From positions 124,001 to 188,000 of the forward strand of contig CAYJIM010000001.1 of the NCBI GenBank assembly GCA_964370215.1: 64,000 nucleotides of DNA, in the 5' to 3' direction. Origin of the DNA: Massiliimalia sp964370215 (lineage in GTDB: Bacteria > Bacillota > Clostridia > Oscillospirales > Ruminococcaceae). The translations under genes and the position numbers were made by a program. Positions 34,058 to 44,004 of the stretch are shown in pieces. The notes beneath the pieces were generated by a model, which was not told the origin of the DNA, searched no databases, and was given only the letters and a program-made list of their open reading frames with translations. Numbering within the stretch: position 1 is the first letter of the stretch; the number at the start of each line of letters is the position of its first letter.

Positions 34058-35251
34058 CTAGCGCAAAATCGTGTTGATCTCTTCTGCGATCACATCAATC
34101 CGATCAATTTTTTGTTTTGCAGCATAGGCAATGGCCTCTTCTAATGTATCACACAATGCAAATTCACTGATGATTCGGACATCAGCCAATTTTTGCACCT
34201 GTTCTAATCCTTGCACTTCATACCCTGGATGTGCAAACACCAACACCGTAGGGTTTGCTACACTTTTTGGTTGTTTTGACATTTTTGTATTGACAACAGA
34301 GTCGACATCGACGCCAAAACCAACTGCTGTCAGATCTTCCCCAAACTCTTTTAATAGATTGTCGTAACGGCCACCGGCAAGTACTTCCTGTCCATACCCT
34401 TCCACATACCCTTTAAAGACAATACCGGTATAGTAGTCGGTCCGATTGACGATACCTAAATCAACAGTGATGCGATCACCAAGACCTGCCTGTACCAAAG
34501 CGGTATACATTGATTCCAACTCTGATAAAATTGTCAATGTCGCATTGTCCTGAATGCAGCGACGCGCCTTTTCAAACACCTCTTTACCGCCAAATAGCCG
34601 TGGGAGCAGTTTGATCACTGCGGTTACGTCTTGCTGCTCCAATCTGTCTAACAGATCATTTAATGCGGGATAGTTTTTTTCCTCAATCAACTGTCTAATT
34701 TCTTCCCGTGTGTCGGTACTGACCGTTAATGCATCAACAAGCGAACTGAAAATTCCAATGTGCCCCACTTCCATTTGAAAGTTTTCAATGTCGAGTGCTT
34801 GTAGGGCGCGCACTGCTGTCATCAGCACTTCTAAATCAGCCTTGGTGCTTTTCGCTCCAATCAGTTCAATCCCGACCTGCATTTTTTCGTCACTCCGCCC
34901 CTTTAAGGACGGATTGGTGGAAAAGACCGGTTGATTATAAAAGAGGCGAAGAGGCAAGGACTGATGCTTTAACCGTGTAGAACAAAGTCTTGCGATCGGT
35001 AAGGTCGAGTCCGGTCGCATCACAAGCAGTCTCCCTTTTGCATCCACAAGTTTATACATTTCCTCAATTGGAACTCCTGTTGCAAAGCCGTTGAATACAT
35101 CCAAAAATTCCATGGTTGGCGTGATCACTTCATGAAATCCACGGAATGAAAAAACTTCACGCAACTTATTTTCTACCTGTTTGCGGACAACCGCCTCTTC
35201 AAATAAGTAATCCTTAGTTCCTTCAGGTGTGATTAGTTTACAATTACTCAT
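34058..35251 (-). CDS. hisZ: ATP phosphoribosyltransferase regulatory subunit
   Basis: HisZ is a histidyl-tRNA synthetase paralogue that binds histidine and activates short HisG. The 397-residue protein keeps the class II synthetase core (TPEGTKDYL, the MRPDSTLPIAR motif-2 region and the LAGGRYDNLL motif-3 region). It has a C-terminal segment that ends early compared with a true HisRS anticodon domain. The start at 35251 follows GAGGGA. It is the first gene of the his operon, about 35 bases downstream of a near-consensus promoter. Confidence 0.93.
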   Translation of the reverse strand: MSNCKLITPEGTKDYLFEEAVVRKQVENKLREVFSFRGFHEVITPTMEFLDVFNGFATGVPIEEMYKLVDAKGRLLVMRPDSTLPIARLCSTRLKHQSLPLRLFYNQPVFSTNPSLKGRSDEKMQVGIELIGAKSTKADLEVLMTAVRALQALDIENFQMEVGHIGIFSSLVDALTVSTDTREEIRQLIEEKNYPALNDLLDRLEQQDVTAVIKLLPRLFGGKEVFEKARRCIQDNATLTILSELESMYTALVQAGLGDRITVDLGIVNRTDYYTGIVFKGYVEGYGQEVLAGGRYDNLLKEFGEDLTAVGFGVDVDSVVNTKMSKQPKSVANPTVLVFAHPGYEVQGLEQVQKLADVRIISEFALCDTLEEAIAYAAKQKIDRIDVIAEEINTILR

Positions 35252-35285
35252 CTTTTCCCTCATCTCTTTATTTTATCATATTAAC

Positions 35286-35314
35286 ACTTTACCACGTTAA
35301 ATCGATTTTGTCAA
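35286..35314 (-). promoter_or_regulatory. Sigma-A promoter of the his operon
   Basis: On the minus strand TTGACA (35309-35314) and TAAAGT (35286-35291) are separated by 17 bases. The leader to hisZ is short. No T-box or His-rich leader peptide is visible. Confidence 0.75.
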
Positions 35315-35397
35315 CTGAAAGAGATTTTTTCATCTTTTCCACTAAAAAATCAAATGATTTAATCTGTTTTTCGTGCGATAAGGCGATTTGATTGCTT

Positions 35398-38300
35398 TTA
35401 AAAGAAACTGGTTTGCGCACTGGCAGGCAGTCCCTTGAGTGCCCCAATGTTGCCAAGAGTTTCAATAATCGCTTTGGATACCCCTGCTCTTGTCTGTACT
35501 TCATCAATGGACAGGTAGGTGCCCTTCGTCCCCGCCTCTTGTAGGTTTTTTGCCGCAGCTTCGCCAAGCCCTTTTAGGGCAGAAAACGGCAAACGAATTT
35601 TTCCATCTTCTATTTGATAGCGTGAGGCATGGGAAAGATAAAGATCTACCGGCAAAAAGGAAATCCCCCTTGCAATGACCTCGTTGGTGATGAGCAGGAT
35701 ATTCAATTCATCCTCTTCTTTGGTGGAGCGATCATTTCCCTTTTGCTGTAACTGTTCAATACGAAAACGCACCGCTTCCTTGCCATTGACCGCTTCCTCT
35801 GCATCAAAATCTCCGTTACGTACCGTAAAATATGCTGCGTAAAATGCCAGTGGATAATAGATTTTATACCAACCCAGACGCACCGCTGCAATGTCATATG
35901 CCGCCGCATGTGCTTTGGGGAACATGTATTTGATTTTCATACAACTATCAATATACCATTCCGGCACCCCATTGTTTCGCATAGCGGATAGGTGTTCCTC
36001 TGTGAGAAATTTTGAAGCCCCCCCTTTACGGGTGATTTCCATGATTTTAAATGCCATGTCAGGCTCTAATCCTTTATGTATGAGGTAAACCATGATGCTG
36101 TCACGTGTCCCGATGACCTCGCTGATGTCACAGATCTTATTTTTAATCAAGTCTTGTGCATTGCCAAGCCAAACATCGGTACCATGGGAAAGTCCTGAAA
36201 TTTGCAACAGATCTGAAAAGTTCTTTGGTTGTGCATCAATGAGCATTTGTCGAACAAAAGGAGTACCCATTTCAGGAAGACCGAAGGTGCCTGTTTCACT
36301 GTAAATGTCGGTCGGTTTTACCCCCAACGCTTCAGTAGAAGTGAAAAGACTGTACACCTTTTTGTCATTCATCGGCACATCCAAAACACTTGTTCCGGTG
36401 AGATCCTCAATATGTTTAAAGTGGGTAGGACCCACATGCCCCAGTTCATCCAATTTCAAAATGGTATCATGGAGAGAATGGAAGTCAAAATGGGTGGTGA
36501 TGATTTCAGAATTGACATCGTTTGCGGGGTGCTGAATCGGCGTGAAGTCATAAACTTCATATTGATCCGGCACAACAACCATGCCACCGGGATGCTGTCC
36601 TGTCGTTCGTTTGACACCGGTACACCCTAAAGTCAGACGATTTTCTTCCGCACGATTGACCACTTTCCCTGTTTCTTCCAACCGTTTTTTCACATAGGAA
36701 TAGGCAGTTTTTTCTGCAACGGTACCGATGGTGCCTGCTTTAAAAACATGATCTTTACCGAACAATTCTTCGGTGTAGCGATGGGCGCGCCACTGATATT
36801 CATCGGCAAAGTTCAAGTCAATATCGGGAGACTTGTCCCCTTTGAATCCTAGAAATGTTTCAAATGGGATGTCGTGCCCCTCACCAATCATCGGCGTACC
36901 GCACTGCGGACAATCCTTGTCATCCATATCAAAGCCGGAACCGACAGAACCATCGGTGATAAACTCGCTGTACTGACAATTTTTGCAAAGATAATGTGGT
37001 GGTAATGGGTTTACTTCGGAAATCCCTGCCGCCGTTGCGACAAAGGAGGACCCTACCGACCCACGCGATCCCACTTGATAGCCATCCTGTACCGAACGAT
37101 GTACCAATTTTTGGGAAATCATGTAAAGCACCGCAAATCCATGCTTGATGATAGAACTCAATTCCTTTTCAAGGCGTTCTTCGACAATGCTCGGCAATGG
37201 CTTCCCATAAAGGTTGTGGGCATTTTCATAGCAGATATTGCGCAGCTCTTCATCCGAGCCTTCAATTTCCGGTGTGTACACGCCTCTTGGAATGGCACGT
37301 ACTTCAGGATCTACCATATCGGCAATTTTTTGCGGATTGGTTACCACCACTTCGTAGGCCTTTTCCTTTGGCAGATAGTCAAACTCTGCAAGCATTTCCT
37401 CGGTGGTTCTAAAGTAAAGAGGTGCTTGATCTGCAGCGTCCTTAAAACCTTTTGATGCCATCAGGATTTCGCGGAAGATACTGTCGTTTTGTTCAAGAAA
37501 ATGAACATCACCGGTCGCCACTACAGGAATATTCAATGTTTCGCCCAGTTGAATGACGGTGCGGTTAAAGTCCTTAATACGTTCTATATCGGGTACCATT
37601 TGGTTGCGTACCATATACTCGTTGTTGCCGAGTGGTTGAATTTCTAAGTAATCGTAAAATTCTGCAATTTTACAAAGTTCCTCAAATCGTTTTCCGGAAA
37701 CAATGGCACGGTACAACTCCCCTGCCTCACAAGCACTGCCAATGATAAGACCTTCACGGTGCTTGATCAACTCGCTTTTTGGAATACGTGGATTTCTTGC
37801 GTAATAGTCCAAATGCGCATAGGAGACCAGTCGATAGAGATTTTTCAATCCAGTCGCATTTTTCACCAAAATGATCTGATGATTGGTGGTCAGCTTTTTC
37901 GGATCGACACCGCTTAGTTTCACATTGATGTCTTGAATGAATTCCACACCTTTTTCTACAAGCATCGGCAGGAATTTCTGCACGATTTTGGCGAGAATGG
38001 TTGCATCATCCGATGCACGGTGGTGATTGAAGTTGTCCAATTTCAAATGCTTTGCCACAAGATTTAGCTTGTGTTTTCCGAGCTGGGGCAACAATTGTCT
38101 CGAAATAGGTACTGTATCAATAGAAGTATAATTCCTTTGTAGGTGGGCACGATGGGTCGCCGCTTCAATAAAGCTCATATCGAACGGTGCATTATGTGCA
38201 ATCAACGGCACATCTTCCCCACAAAAGTCCAAAAACAGTTGCAACGCCTCTTCTTCTTTGGGTGCGTCGGACACCATATCGTTGGTAATTCCCGTCAGTT

Positions 38301-39750
38301 CAGTAATTTTCATAGAAATGGGCTTACAGGGATTGACAAAGGTTTGAAAGGTGTCGACAATTTCGCCTTTTTTCATCCGCACCGCACCGATTTCAGTCAT
38401 ACGATCGGTACTGGCGCTCAACCCCGTCGTCTCCAAATCGAAGATGATAAATTCATCCTGTAAAGAGGGATTGAGATCCCCTTTAACGATTTCAATACAG
38501 TCATCAACGTAATAGCTCTCTACCCCATAAATGACTTTAAAGTCACCGCCATTTTTACGAATTTGATCTACTGCATTCATTGCATCCGGAAAGGACTGCA
38601 ACACTCCATGATCGGTGATGGCGATGGCTTTGTGTCCCCAATTGAAGGCATTGTTGACCAATGTTTTTGCAGGGGTCAGCGCATCCATCATCGACATGTT
38701 GGTATGGGTATGTAGCTCTACTCGCTTTTCAGGTGCGGTATCAGTTCTCTTTTCCCGTGTAAAGGTAGTGATATCCTCTGGACGAATCGTCACATCGTTT
38801 GCATATTTATCAAAGCTTGCGGTACCACGCACCAAAATACAGGTTCCTTTTTTCAGTTTTTCATATTTTTCACGATTTTTAATGTCATCAAAAATTTTCA
38901 AAGTATTGGCACCGGTATAGTCGGTAAACTCGATGGAATAAATAATTTTATCGCCGCGTCTGGTTTCCCGTGGCTCTGCAACTGCAAATACCTCACCCCA
39001 AACAACACAGCGTCCCGTTTCCGCTAGCACATCTTTGAGTTCAATGGGGCGTTCTTTGATGGGCTTTCCGATCAACACCTCCGCGTTGCTGCCACCAATC
39101 GGCAGACTGTCCACTGCAACCGATACCGTGCGTGTTGCTGATTGGGTTGTACGCTGCTGGAAGGAGGATGGTGTGCGCTCCGCTATTGGTGGGGCTTCCG
39201 TTGGTGGTGGCGGTTGATATGCCGGAACTTCAGGAAGATTCGGTAATTTTCCTGCCACTTCATCATCGGTCAACTGTAATTTACCATCAAAGGAAACCTG
39301 AAAGGATCGAGAGAATTCTGCACGCAAGAATTTTTCCATCATACGTGCTACCCCTGCTTTTTCCAAAACAGATCCACCACCGTGTTGTAGCGTGATTTGA
39401 AGTTGATCATCCGATAGAGTTGCGACCGCATCATCAAAATACCCATTGATTAGTCCTGTTTGTCGCTTTAACGCTTCAACTACCTGAGGGAAATAATCAA
39501 CAGAAAATAACGTTGGAAGATAGCGACAGTGGATACGAAGTTCCTGTAACTGGCAGCCTTTTCGCAGTTCTTCTTCCAATGCGTAAATAGTTTGTTTTTG
39601 TTGCAATCTCTCAAATTTCACTGTCAAGCAAATCACCTTGTCAGTTTCATTGATAGTCATTTGCAAAATTTCCGCAACATCAAATACAGCCTGATATTGC
39701 TCAGGCTGTGGTAGAATATGATAAAATAGTTGTGAGAATTGATTAGCCAA
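35398..39750 (-). CDS. polC: DNA polymerase III alpha subunit, PolC type
   Basis: PolC is the main replicative polymerase of low-GC Gram-positives, with its own proofreading exonuclease. The roughly 1450-residue protein has N-terminal domains (1-210), an OB fold (about 240-330) and a PHP domain (VELHTHTNMSMMDA near 345). A DnaQ-like exonuclease (FIIFDLETTGLS near 440) is inserted in the PHP region. The catalytic palm holds GDKSPDIDLNFADEYQ near 990, with C-terminal tau-binding parts beyond. The zinc motif CKNCQYSEF followed by CPQCG is intact. I favour a TTG start at 39750, five bases after AGGTGA. A GTG nine bases upstream lacks a ribosome site. It is last in the pyrH operon. Confidence 0.97.
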   Translation of the reverse strand: MANQFSQLFYHILPQPEQYQAVFDVAEILQMTINETDKVICLTVKFERLQQKQTIYALEEELRKGCQLQELRIHCRYLPTLFSVDYFPQVVEALKRQTGLINGYFDDAVATLSDDQLQITLQHGGGSVLEKAGVARMMEKFLRAEFSRSFQVSFDGKLQLTDDEVAGKLPNLPEVPAYQPPPPTEAPPIAERTPSSFQQRTTQSATRTVSVAVDSLPIGGSNAEVLIGKPIKERPIELKDVLAETGRCVVWGEVFAVAEPRETRRGDKIIYSIEFTDYTGANTLKIFDDIKNREKYEKLKKGTCILVRGTASFDKYANDVTIRPEDITTFTREKRTDTAPEKRVELHTHTNMSMMDALTPAKTLVNNAFNWGHKAIAITDHGVLQSFPDAMNAVDQIRKNGGDFKVIYGVESYYVDDCIEIVKGDLNPSLQDEFIIFDLETTGLSASTDRMTEIGAVRMKKGEIVDTFQTFVNPCKPISMKITELTGITNDMVSDAPKEEEALQLFLDFCGEDVPLIAHNAPFDMSFIEAATHRAHLQRNYTSIDTVPISRQLLPQLGKHKLNLVAKHLKLDNFNHHRASDDATILAKIVQKFLPMLVEKGVEFIQDINVKLSGVDPKKLTTNHQIILVKNATGLKNLYRLVSYAHLDYYARNPRIPKSELIKHREGLIIGSACEAGELYRAIVSGKRFEELCKIAEFYDYLEIQPLGNNEYMVRNQMVPDIERIKDFNRTVIQLGETLNIPVVATGDVHFLEQNDSIFREILMASKGFKDAADQAPLYFRTTEEMLAEFDYLPKEKAYEVVVTNPQKIADMVDPEVRAIPRGVYTPEIEGSDEELRNICYENAHNLYGKPLPSIVEERLEKELSSIIKHGFAVLYMISQKLVHRSVQDGYQVGSRGSVGSSFVATAAGISEVNPLPPHYLCKNCQYSEFITDGSVGSGFDMDDKDCPQCGTPMIGEGHDIPFETFLGFKGDKSPDIDLNFADEYQWRAHRYTEELFGKDHVFKAGTIGTVAEKTAYSYVKKRLEETGKVVNRAEENRLTLGCTGVKRTTGQHPGGMVVVPDQYEVYDFTPIQHPANDVNSEIITTHFDFHSLHDTILKLDELGHVGPTHFKHIEDLTGTSVLDVPMNDKKVYSLFTSTEALGVKPTDIYSETGTFGLPEMGTPFVRQMLIDAQPKNFSDLLQISGLSHGTDVWLGNAQDLIKNKICDISEVIGTRDSIMVYLIHKGLEPDMAFKIMEITRKGGASKFLTEEHLSAMRNNGVPEWYIDSCMKIKYMFPKAHAAAYDIAAVRLGWYKIYYPLAFYAAYFTVRNGDFDAEEAVNGKEAVRFRIEQLQQKGNDRSTKEEDELNILLITNEVIARGISFLPVDLYLSHASRYQIEDGKIRLPFSALKGLGEAAAKNLQEAGTKGTYLSIDEVQTRAGVSKAIIETLGNIGALKGLPASAQTSFF

Positions 39751-39800
39751 AATAATCACCTGTCAAGTAAATTTCCTTGTCACACTATGCTTGTGACAAA

Positions 39801-40847
39801 TTATAACGCTTCAATTTCTTGTAGTAAGGTTGAGATGAGTTGATCTTCCGGTACTTTTTTCAAGACTTCCCCTTTTTTGATGAGCAAGCCACAGCCATCG
39901 CCACCACAGATGCCAATATCTGCTTCACGAGCCTCTCCGGGTCCATTGACAACACAACCCATCACCGCTACTTTGATGTTTTTATCGCACCCTTGTAACG
40001 CTATTTCCACTTGTTGTGCAAGTCCAATTAGATCTATTTTTGTGCGCCCGCAAGTAGGACAAGAGACAATCTGTGCTCCTTCTGTGCGCAAATCTAATGC
40101 ACGCAAAATGTCTTTTGCGGCTGCAATTTCTTTGATCGGATCTGCTGTTAAAGACACACGGATAGTATCTCCAATGCCATCCACTAGCAAACCACCAATA
40201 CCAATGGCTGATTTTACTAGCCCCATACGTTCAGTACCGGCTTCCGTTATGCCTAAGTGCAAGGGGTAATCACATTGCTCAGATAGCAGTCGACAAGCGG
40301 AGACAGTAGATGCGACATCAGAAGATTTGAGTGAGACCACAATCTGATCAAAATCAAATTTTTCCAATAAAGAAATATGATAAAGCGCACTGTCTGCCAA
40401 TGCCTGTGGGGTGGGATGTCCATACTTCGCTAAAATTTCTTTTTCCAAACTTCCGGAGTTTACCCCAATGCGAATCGGCACACCTGACAAGGTACACGCC
40501 TTGACAACCGCTTTGACACGATCTTCTCCACCGATGTTCCCGGGATTGATGCGAATTTTATCTACGCCTGCATCCACACAGGAAAGCGCCAAGCGATAAT
40601 CAAAGTGAATGTCCGCCACGACTGGAATAGAGATCTTCTCTTTCAATGCAGGGATCAACGCTACCGCATCTTTATCCGGTACGGCGACACGTATAATTTC
40701 ACAGCCTGCTTTTTCCAATGCTATCGCTTGTTCCACATTGCCCGCAATATTCTCCGCAGGGCAATTGAGCATCGATTGAATGACAATGGGGGAGCCTCCA
40801 CCAAGGAGTATGTCTTTTACACGCACTTGTTTTGTCAACTTCCGCAT
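39801..40847 (-). CDS. ispG: (E)-4-hydroxy-3-methylbut-2-enyl-diphosphate synthase
   Basis: IspG reduces methylerythritol cyclodiphosphate to HMBPP in the non-mevalonate isoprenoid pathway, using a 4Fe-4S cluster. The 348-residue protein has the N-terminal TIM barrel (PVVADIHFDYRLAL, IRINPGNIGGEDR) and the C-terminal cluster domain. The three cysteine ligands are in CPTCGRTKIDL and GCVVNGPGEA, and the ADIGICGG segment follows. The ATG follows AGGAGG. With dxr and uppS it gives three isoprenoid genes in this operon. It lies 11 bases after rseP. Confidence 0.97.
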   Translation of the reverse strand: MRKLTKQVRVKDILLGGGSPIVIQSMLNCPAENIAGNVEQAIALEKAGCEIIRVAVPDKDAVALIPALKEKISIPVVADIHFDYRLALSCVDAGVDKIRINPGNIGGEDRVKAVVKACTLSGVPIRIGVNSGSLEKEILAKYGHPTPQALADSALYHISLLEKFDFDQIVVSLKSSDVASTVSACRLLSEQCDYPLHLGITEAGTERMGLVKSAIGIGGLLVDGIGDTIRVSLTADPIKEIAAAKDILRALDLRTEGAQIVSCPTCGRTKIDLIGLAQQVEIALQGCDKNIKVAVMGCVVNGPGEAREADIGICGGDGCGLLIKKGEVLKKVPEDQLISTLLQEIEAL

Positions 40848-40858
40848 AACATTTCCTC

Positions 40859-41878
40859 CTAAAACAATTTATAAATATCATTGACGGCAATGACCACCAT
40901 CAACCCCAATAGTATGACCATACCACCCATATGGATCCAACCTTCGTACTTACGTGGAAATGGACGACGAATTACCATCTCAATGATGACAAATACCAGT
41001 CTCCCACCGTCCAATGCGGGCAACGGCAATAGATTAAATACCCCTAAGTTGATACTCAAGAGAGCAGACAACAACAATACAGATGCAACTCCATACTGTG
41101 CTGCTTGCCCCACTGCTTGCCCCACACCGATTGGCCCCGATAATTGATCAAATCCGACTTGGCCTGTAAATAGATCCAATACGGCAAACCATACCATACG
41201 GGTAAGGGAAATGCTGTTTTCAACACTGTAAGCAAATGTTTTAAAAACATCATTTGGGACGGCTTCCAGATAAAAGTCGATATACAGTTGTGGTGTCTGT
41301 CCCTCTTCTGTGACAGAATGAAACTCTACTGCATCCAATCGTACCAATTCACCATCTCGACGGACTTCCATTTGCATGGTCGCTGAGTCATGATCAAGAA
41401 GTGCGGTTACTACATCAACATCAGTGAAGATGTGGGTACCATTGATGGACACGATGTCATCACCAACTTGTAATCCTGATTGACTAGACACCGCATCTTC
41501 TGCAAATTGTGCAACTGTGGTGGTTGGTACTGTATCACGGGTGCCATAGACCCCAAGCATCAAAATCAGTCCTAGGAGTAGATTCATCGCAGCACCGGCA
41601 CAGAGAATGACACTTCGTTTCCATGGTTTTTGATGATAAAATGCACGAGGGTCCTCTGATGTTTCATCCTCCCCCTCCATCGATACATAGCCACCTATCG
41701 GTAACAAACGAATGGTGTAGAGTGTTTCTTTTCCCTGTTTTTTAAACAGTTTCGGCCCCATGCCGATGGCAAATTCATTGATTTTAACGCCACAAGCACG
41801 TGCTGCGAAAAAATGCCCACATTCATGAATTAAAATCATCATCAAAAAAATGACCAATGTCAGTATCACTGTTCCCAT
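40859..41878 (-). CDS. rseP: RIP metalloprotease RseP (site-2 protease family)
   Basis: This membrane-embedded zinc protease cuts anti-sigma factors or signal peptides within the membrane. The 339-residue protein has HECGH in the first membrane helix (near residue 18), a PDZ domain (about 115-190) and the second metal motif in LPLPALDGGRLVF near residue 285, with four hydrophobic segments overall. In B. subtilis the orthologue RasP cleaves the RsiW anti-sigma factor. The membrane anti-sigma-like protein at 1890-2882 is a conceivable client, but that is inference. It lies between dxr and ispG. Confidence 0.95.
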   Translation of the reverse strand: MGTVILTLVIFLMMILIHECGHFFAARACGVKINEFAIGMGPKLFKKQGKETLYTIRLLPIGGYVSMEGEDETSEDPRAFYHQKPWKRSVILCAGAAMNLLLGLILMLGVYGTRDTVPTTTVAQFAEDAVSSQSGLQVGDDIVSINGTHIFTDVDVVTALLDHDSATMQMEVRRDGELVRLDAVEFHSVTEEGQTPQLYIDFYLEAVPNDVFKTFAYSVENSISLTRMVWFAVLDLFTGQVGFDQLSGPIGVGQAVGQAAQYGVASVLLLSALLSINLGVFNLLPLPALDGGRLVFVIIEMVIRRPFPRKYEGWIHMGGMVILLGLMVVIAVNDIYKLF

Positions 41879-41942
41879 AAATTACTGTCTCTCTTTTCTT
41901 AAAATTCAATCAGTGGATCAGCGTATCCAACATCATACCATC

Positions 41943-43088
41943 CTATGAAAGTTGACGCAGTACCTCTTCGCGCGCCCACTGATCTATATTTATTATGTCT
42001 GCTAAGTCAAAACTATGCCGATTTTCAGCAGATTGCATGGCTTGATAAACCAACTGCCCAATCTGCAAGAAAGAAATTTTCCCTTCTAAAAACAACGCAG
42101 TCGCCTGTTCATTTGCTCCATTGACAACAGTCGGCAACAATCCCCCGACGGCAATCGCCTCTTTACATGCTTTTAGACAACAAAATACGTCCTCGTCCGC
42201 ATGTTCAAATGTCAGTGTCTGTACATCAAAAAGAGAAAGTGGTTTTGATCCACTTGGATAACGTTTCGGATAGGTCAGTGCATATTGAATCGGAATGTGC
42301 ATATCCGGTACACCCATCTGAGCCATAACGGAAAAGTCCTCAAACTCTACCGCAGAATGCACAATACTTTGACGGTGCACTACGACATCAATTTGCTCCG
42401 GTTTGAGGTCAAACAACCAAATTGCTTCAATAAACTCCAAGCCTTTATTCATCAATGTGGCAGAATCGATGGTGATTTTAGGACCCATCGACCAGTTGGG
42501 GTGTTTGAGTGCATCCGCCACAGTTACCTGTTGTAATTCCTCAGCAGTGCGCCCAAAGAAAGGGCCACCTGATGCAGTGAGAAAAATACGACGAATCGTG
42601 TTGTCCTCATTACCCTGTAACGCTTGAAAAATTGCAGAATGCTCACTGTCAATGGGGTAAATCGGCACCCCTTTTTCTTTGGCTGCTTCCAATACCAATT
42701 TGCCACCCGTGACGAGCGTTTCTTTGTTTGCGAGTGCAATGGTTTTCCCCTTGGCAATCGCTTCCAACGTCGGTCGCAGTCCAATCATGCCGACTACGGC
42801 ATTGAGAGTGGTGTCTGCTTCCTCCAACGTTGCTACTTCACAAAGGCCATCCATACCTGTGACAATTTTTACATCGCAATCAGCCAGTTTTATTTTTAAA
42901 TCCCGATACCCTTGTTCAGTGTATATACAAACAATGCGAGGTTTAAATGCACGCACTTGGGCTTCCAGCAACTTTACGTTCTGATAAGCAGCAAGCCCAC
43001 CAACTCGAAAGTTGTGGGCTTTACATACATCTAATGCTTGGGTACCGATGGAACCTGTTGATCCTAAAATAGTAACTATCTTTTCCAT
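41943..43088 (-). CDS. dxr: 1-deoxy-D-xylulose-5-phosphate reductoisomerase
   Basis: Dxr makes methylerythritol phosphate from DXP with NADPH, the committed MEP-pathway step. The 381-residue protein has the N-terminal LGSTGSIGTQALDV NADPH site, ANKETLV near residue 122 and the metal-binding PIDSEHSAIFQ near 147. The flexible loop GPKITIDSATLMNKGLE follows near 207, and WSMGPK is intact. The ATG follows AAAGGAT. It follows cdsA by 25 bases. Confidence 0.97.
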   Translation of the reverse strand: MEKIVTILGSTGSIGTQALDVCKAHNFRVGGLAAYQNVKLLEAQVRAFKPRIVCIYTEQGYRDLKIKLADCDVKIVTGMDGLCEVATLEEADTTLNAVVGMIGLRPTLEAIAKGKTIALANKETLVTGGKLVLEAAKEKGVPIYPIDSEHSAIFQALQGNEDNTIRRIFLTASGGPFFGRTAEELQQVTVADALKHPNWSMGPKITIDSATLMNKGLEFIEAIWLFDLKPEQIDVVVHRQSIVHSAVEFEDFSVMAQMGVPDMHIPIQYALTYPKRYPSGSKPLSLFDVQTLTFEHADEDVFCCLKACKEAIAVGGLLPTVVNGANEQATALFLEGKISFLQIGQLVYQAMQSAENRHSFDLADIINIDQWAREEVLRQLS

Positions 43089-43113
43089 AGATACAATATC
43101 CTTTCAAACGTTC

Positions 43114-43956
43114 TTATGTCGCAATGGTAATGATCGGTATTGTTGTGACCAATGTATACAATAGCGGAATGACAAAAATGGTACTGTCAAACCGATCCAT
43201 GATGCCACCATGACCTGGGAAAAGCTTCCCAAAATCTTTAACATCGCACTGCCGCTTGATGATGGATGCCGTTAAATCACCCAAAATACTACTGATAATG
43301 CAAATCAACAAGACCAGACAAAGGCTGCCAAAGTGTACCGTAATGACTTGTTTTGTTGTAAGTGTCATCACCCACATATACACATAGGTCAGTGCTATAT
43401 TGAGAACAACCGCAATCACGACACCGCCAACTGCCCCTTCCACTGTTTTGTTGGGACTGATTTTCGGGGCTAATTTACGCTTCCCGAACACACGTCCAAC
43501 GAAATAGGCGCCTGAATCGCACAACCACGAACATGTAAACGGCAAAATAATAAAAAATACACCTAACGTTGGTTCGACTGTACGTAATAAAACAAAATAA
43601 GAAAACGCATACGGAATGGCAAACGATACAAAAAAAGTCATCGCCACTTCTTCAAAGCGCACCTCATGATGTCTAAAAAACATGACGGCCAACATCACAA
43701 TAAGAAATGCCATCAACGATACCGTGCCAAATGGTTCCAACGACGGTTCAAAGCTAAACGGAATAAATATAGCCTGCACCACACCAATCCAAACAAGCAT
43801 TTTGTGCTTGATGTATTTAGTCGTCACAAGCATTTCATATACGGCTATCGCTGATGCTACACCAATCAACGCATTAAACAACAACGTATCATAGACAAAA
43901 AATACAAAAAATACAATGGGCAATCCAATCAGGGAGGTGATAATTCTTTTCTTCAT
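43114..43956 (-). CDS. cdsA: Phosphatidate cytidylyltransferase
   Basis: CdsA makes CDP-diacylglycerol, the precursor of anionic phospholipids, in the cytoplasmic membrane. The 280-residue protein has about eight hydrophobic helices and the C-terminal family signature SIIKRQCDVKDFGKLFPGHG, with the metal-binding Asp in GIMDRFDS. The start at 43956 is chosen because MKKRIITSLIGLP begins the first membrane helix. An upstream TTG adds eight residues of no clear value. It lies 48 bases after uppS. Confidence 0.95.
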   Translation of the reverse strand: MKKRIITSLIGLPIVFFVFFVYDTLLFNALIGVASAIAVYEMLVTTKYIKHKMLVWIGVVQAIFIPFSFEPSLEPFGTVSLMAFLIVMLAVMFFRHHEVRFEEVAMTFFVSFAIPYAFSYFVLLRTVEPTLGVFFIILPFTCSWLCDSGAYFVGRVFGKRKLAPKISPNKTVEGAVGGVVIAVVLNIALTYVYMWVMTLTTKQVITVHFGSLCLVLLICIISSILGDLTASIIKRQCDVKDFGKLFPGHGGIMDRFDSTIFVIPLLYTLVTTIPIITIAT

Positions 43957-44004
43957 ACCATCTATGCCCTTTGGGGGCAATCCCCTTCCTATTTTAAATT
44001 GACT

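Noticed and set aside
35252..35397. T-box or His leader peptide before the his operon
   Set aside because: The transcript leader from the promoter is about 30 bases, with no AGGGTGG-type box and no His-rich short frame.
35289..35567. Small minus-strand frame at the 3' end of polC
   Set aside because: It overlaps the conserved C-terminal coding region of polC in another frame and has no ribosome site or family likeness.
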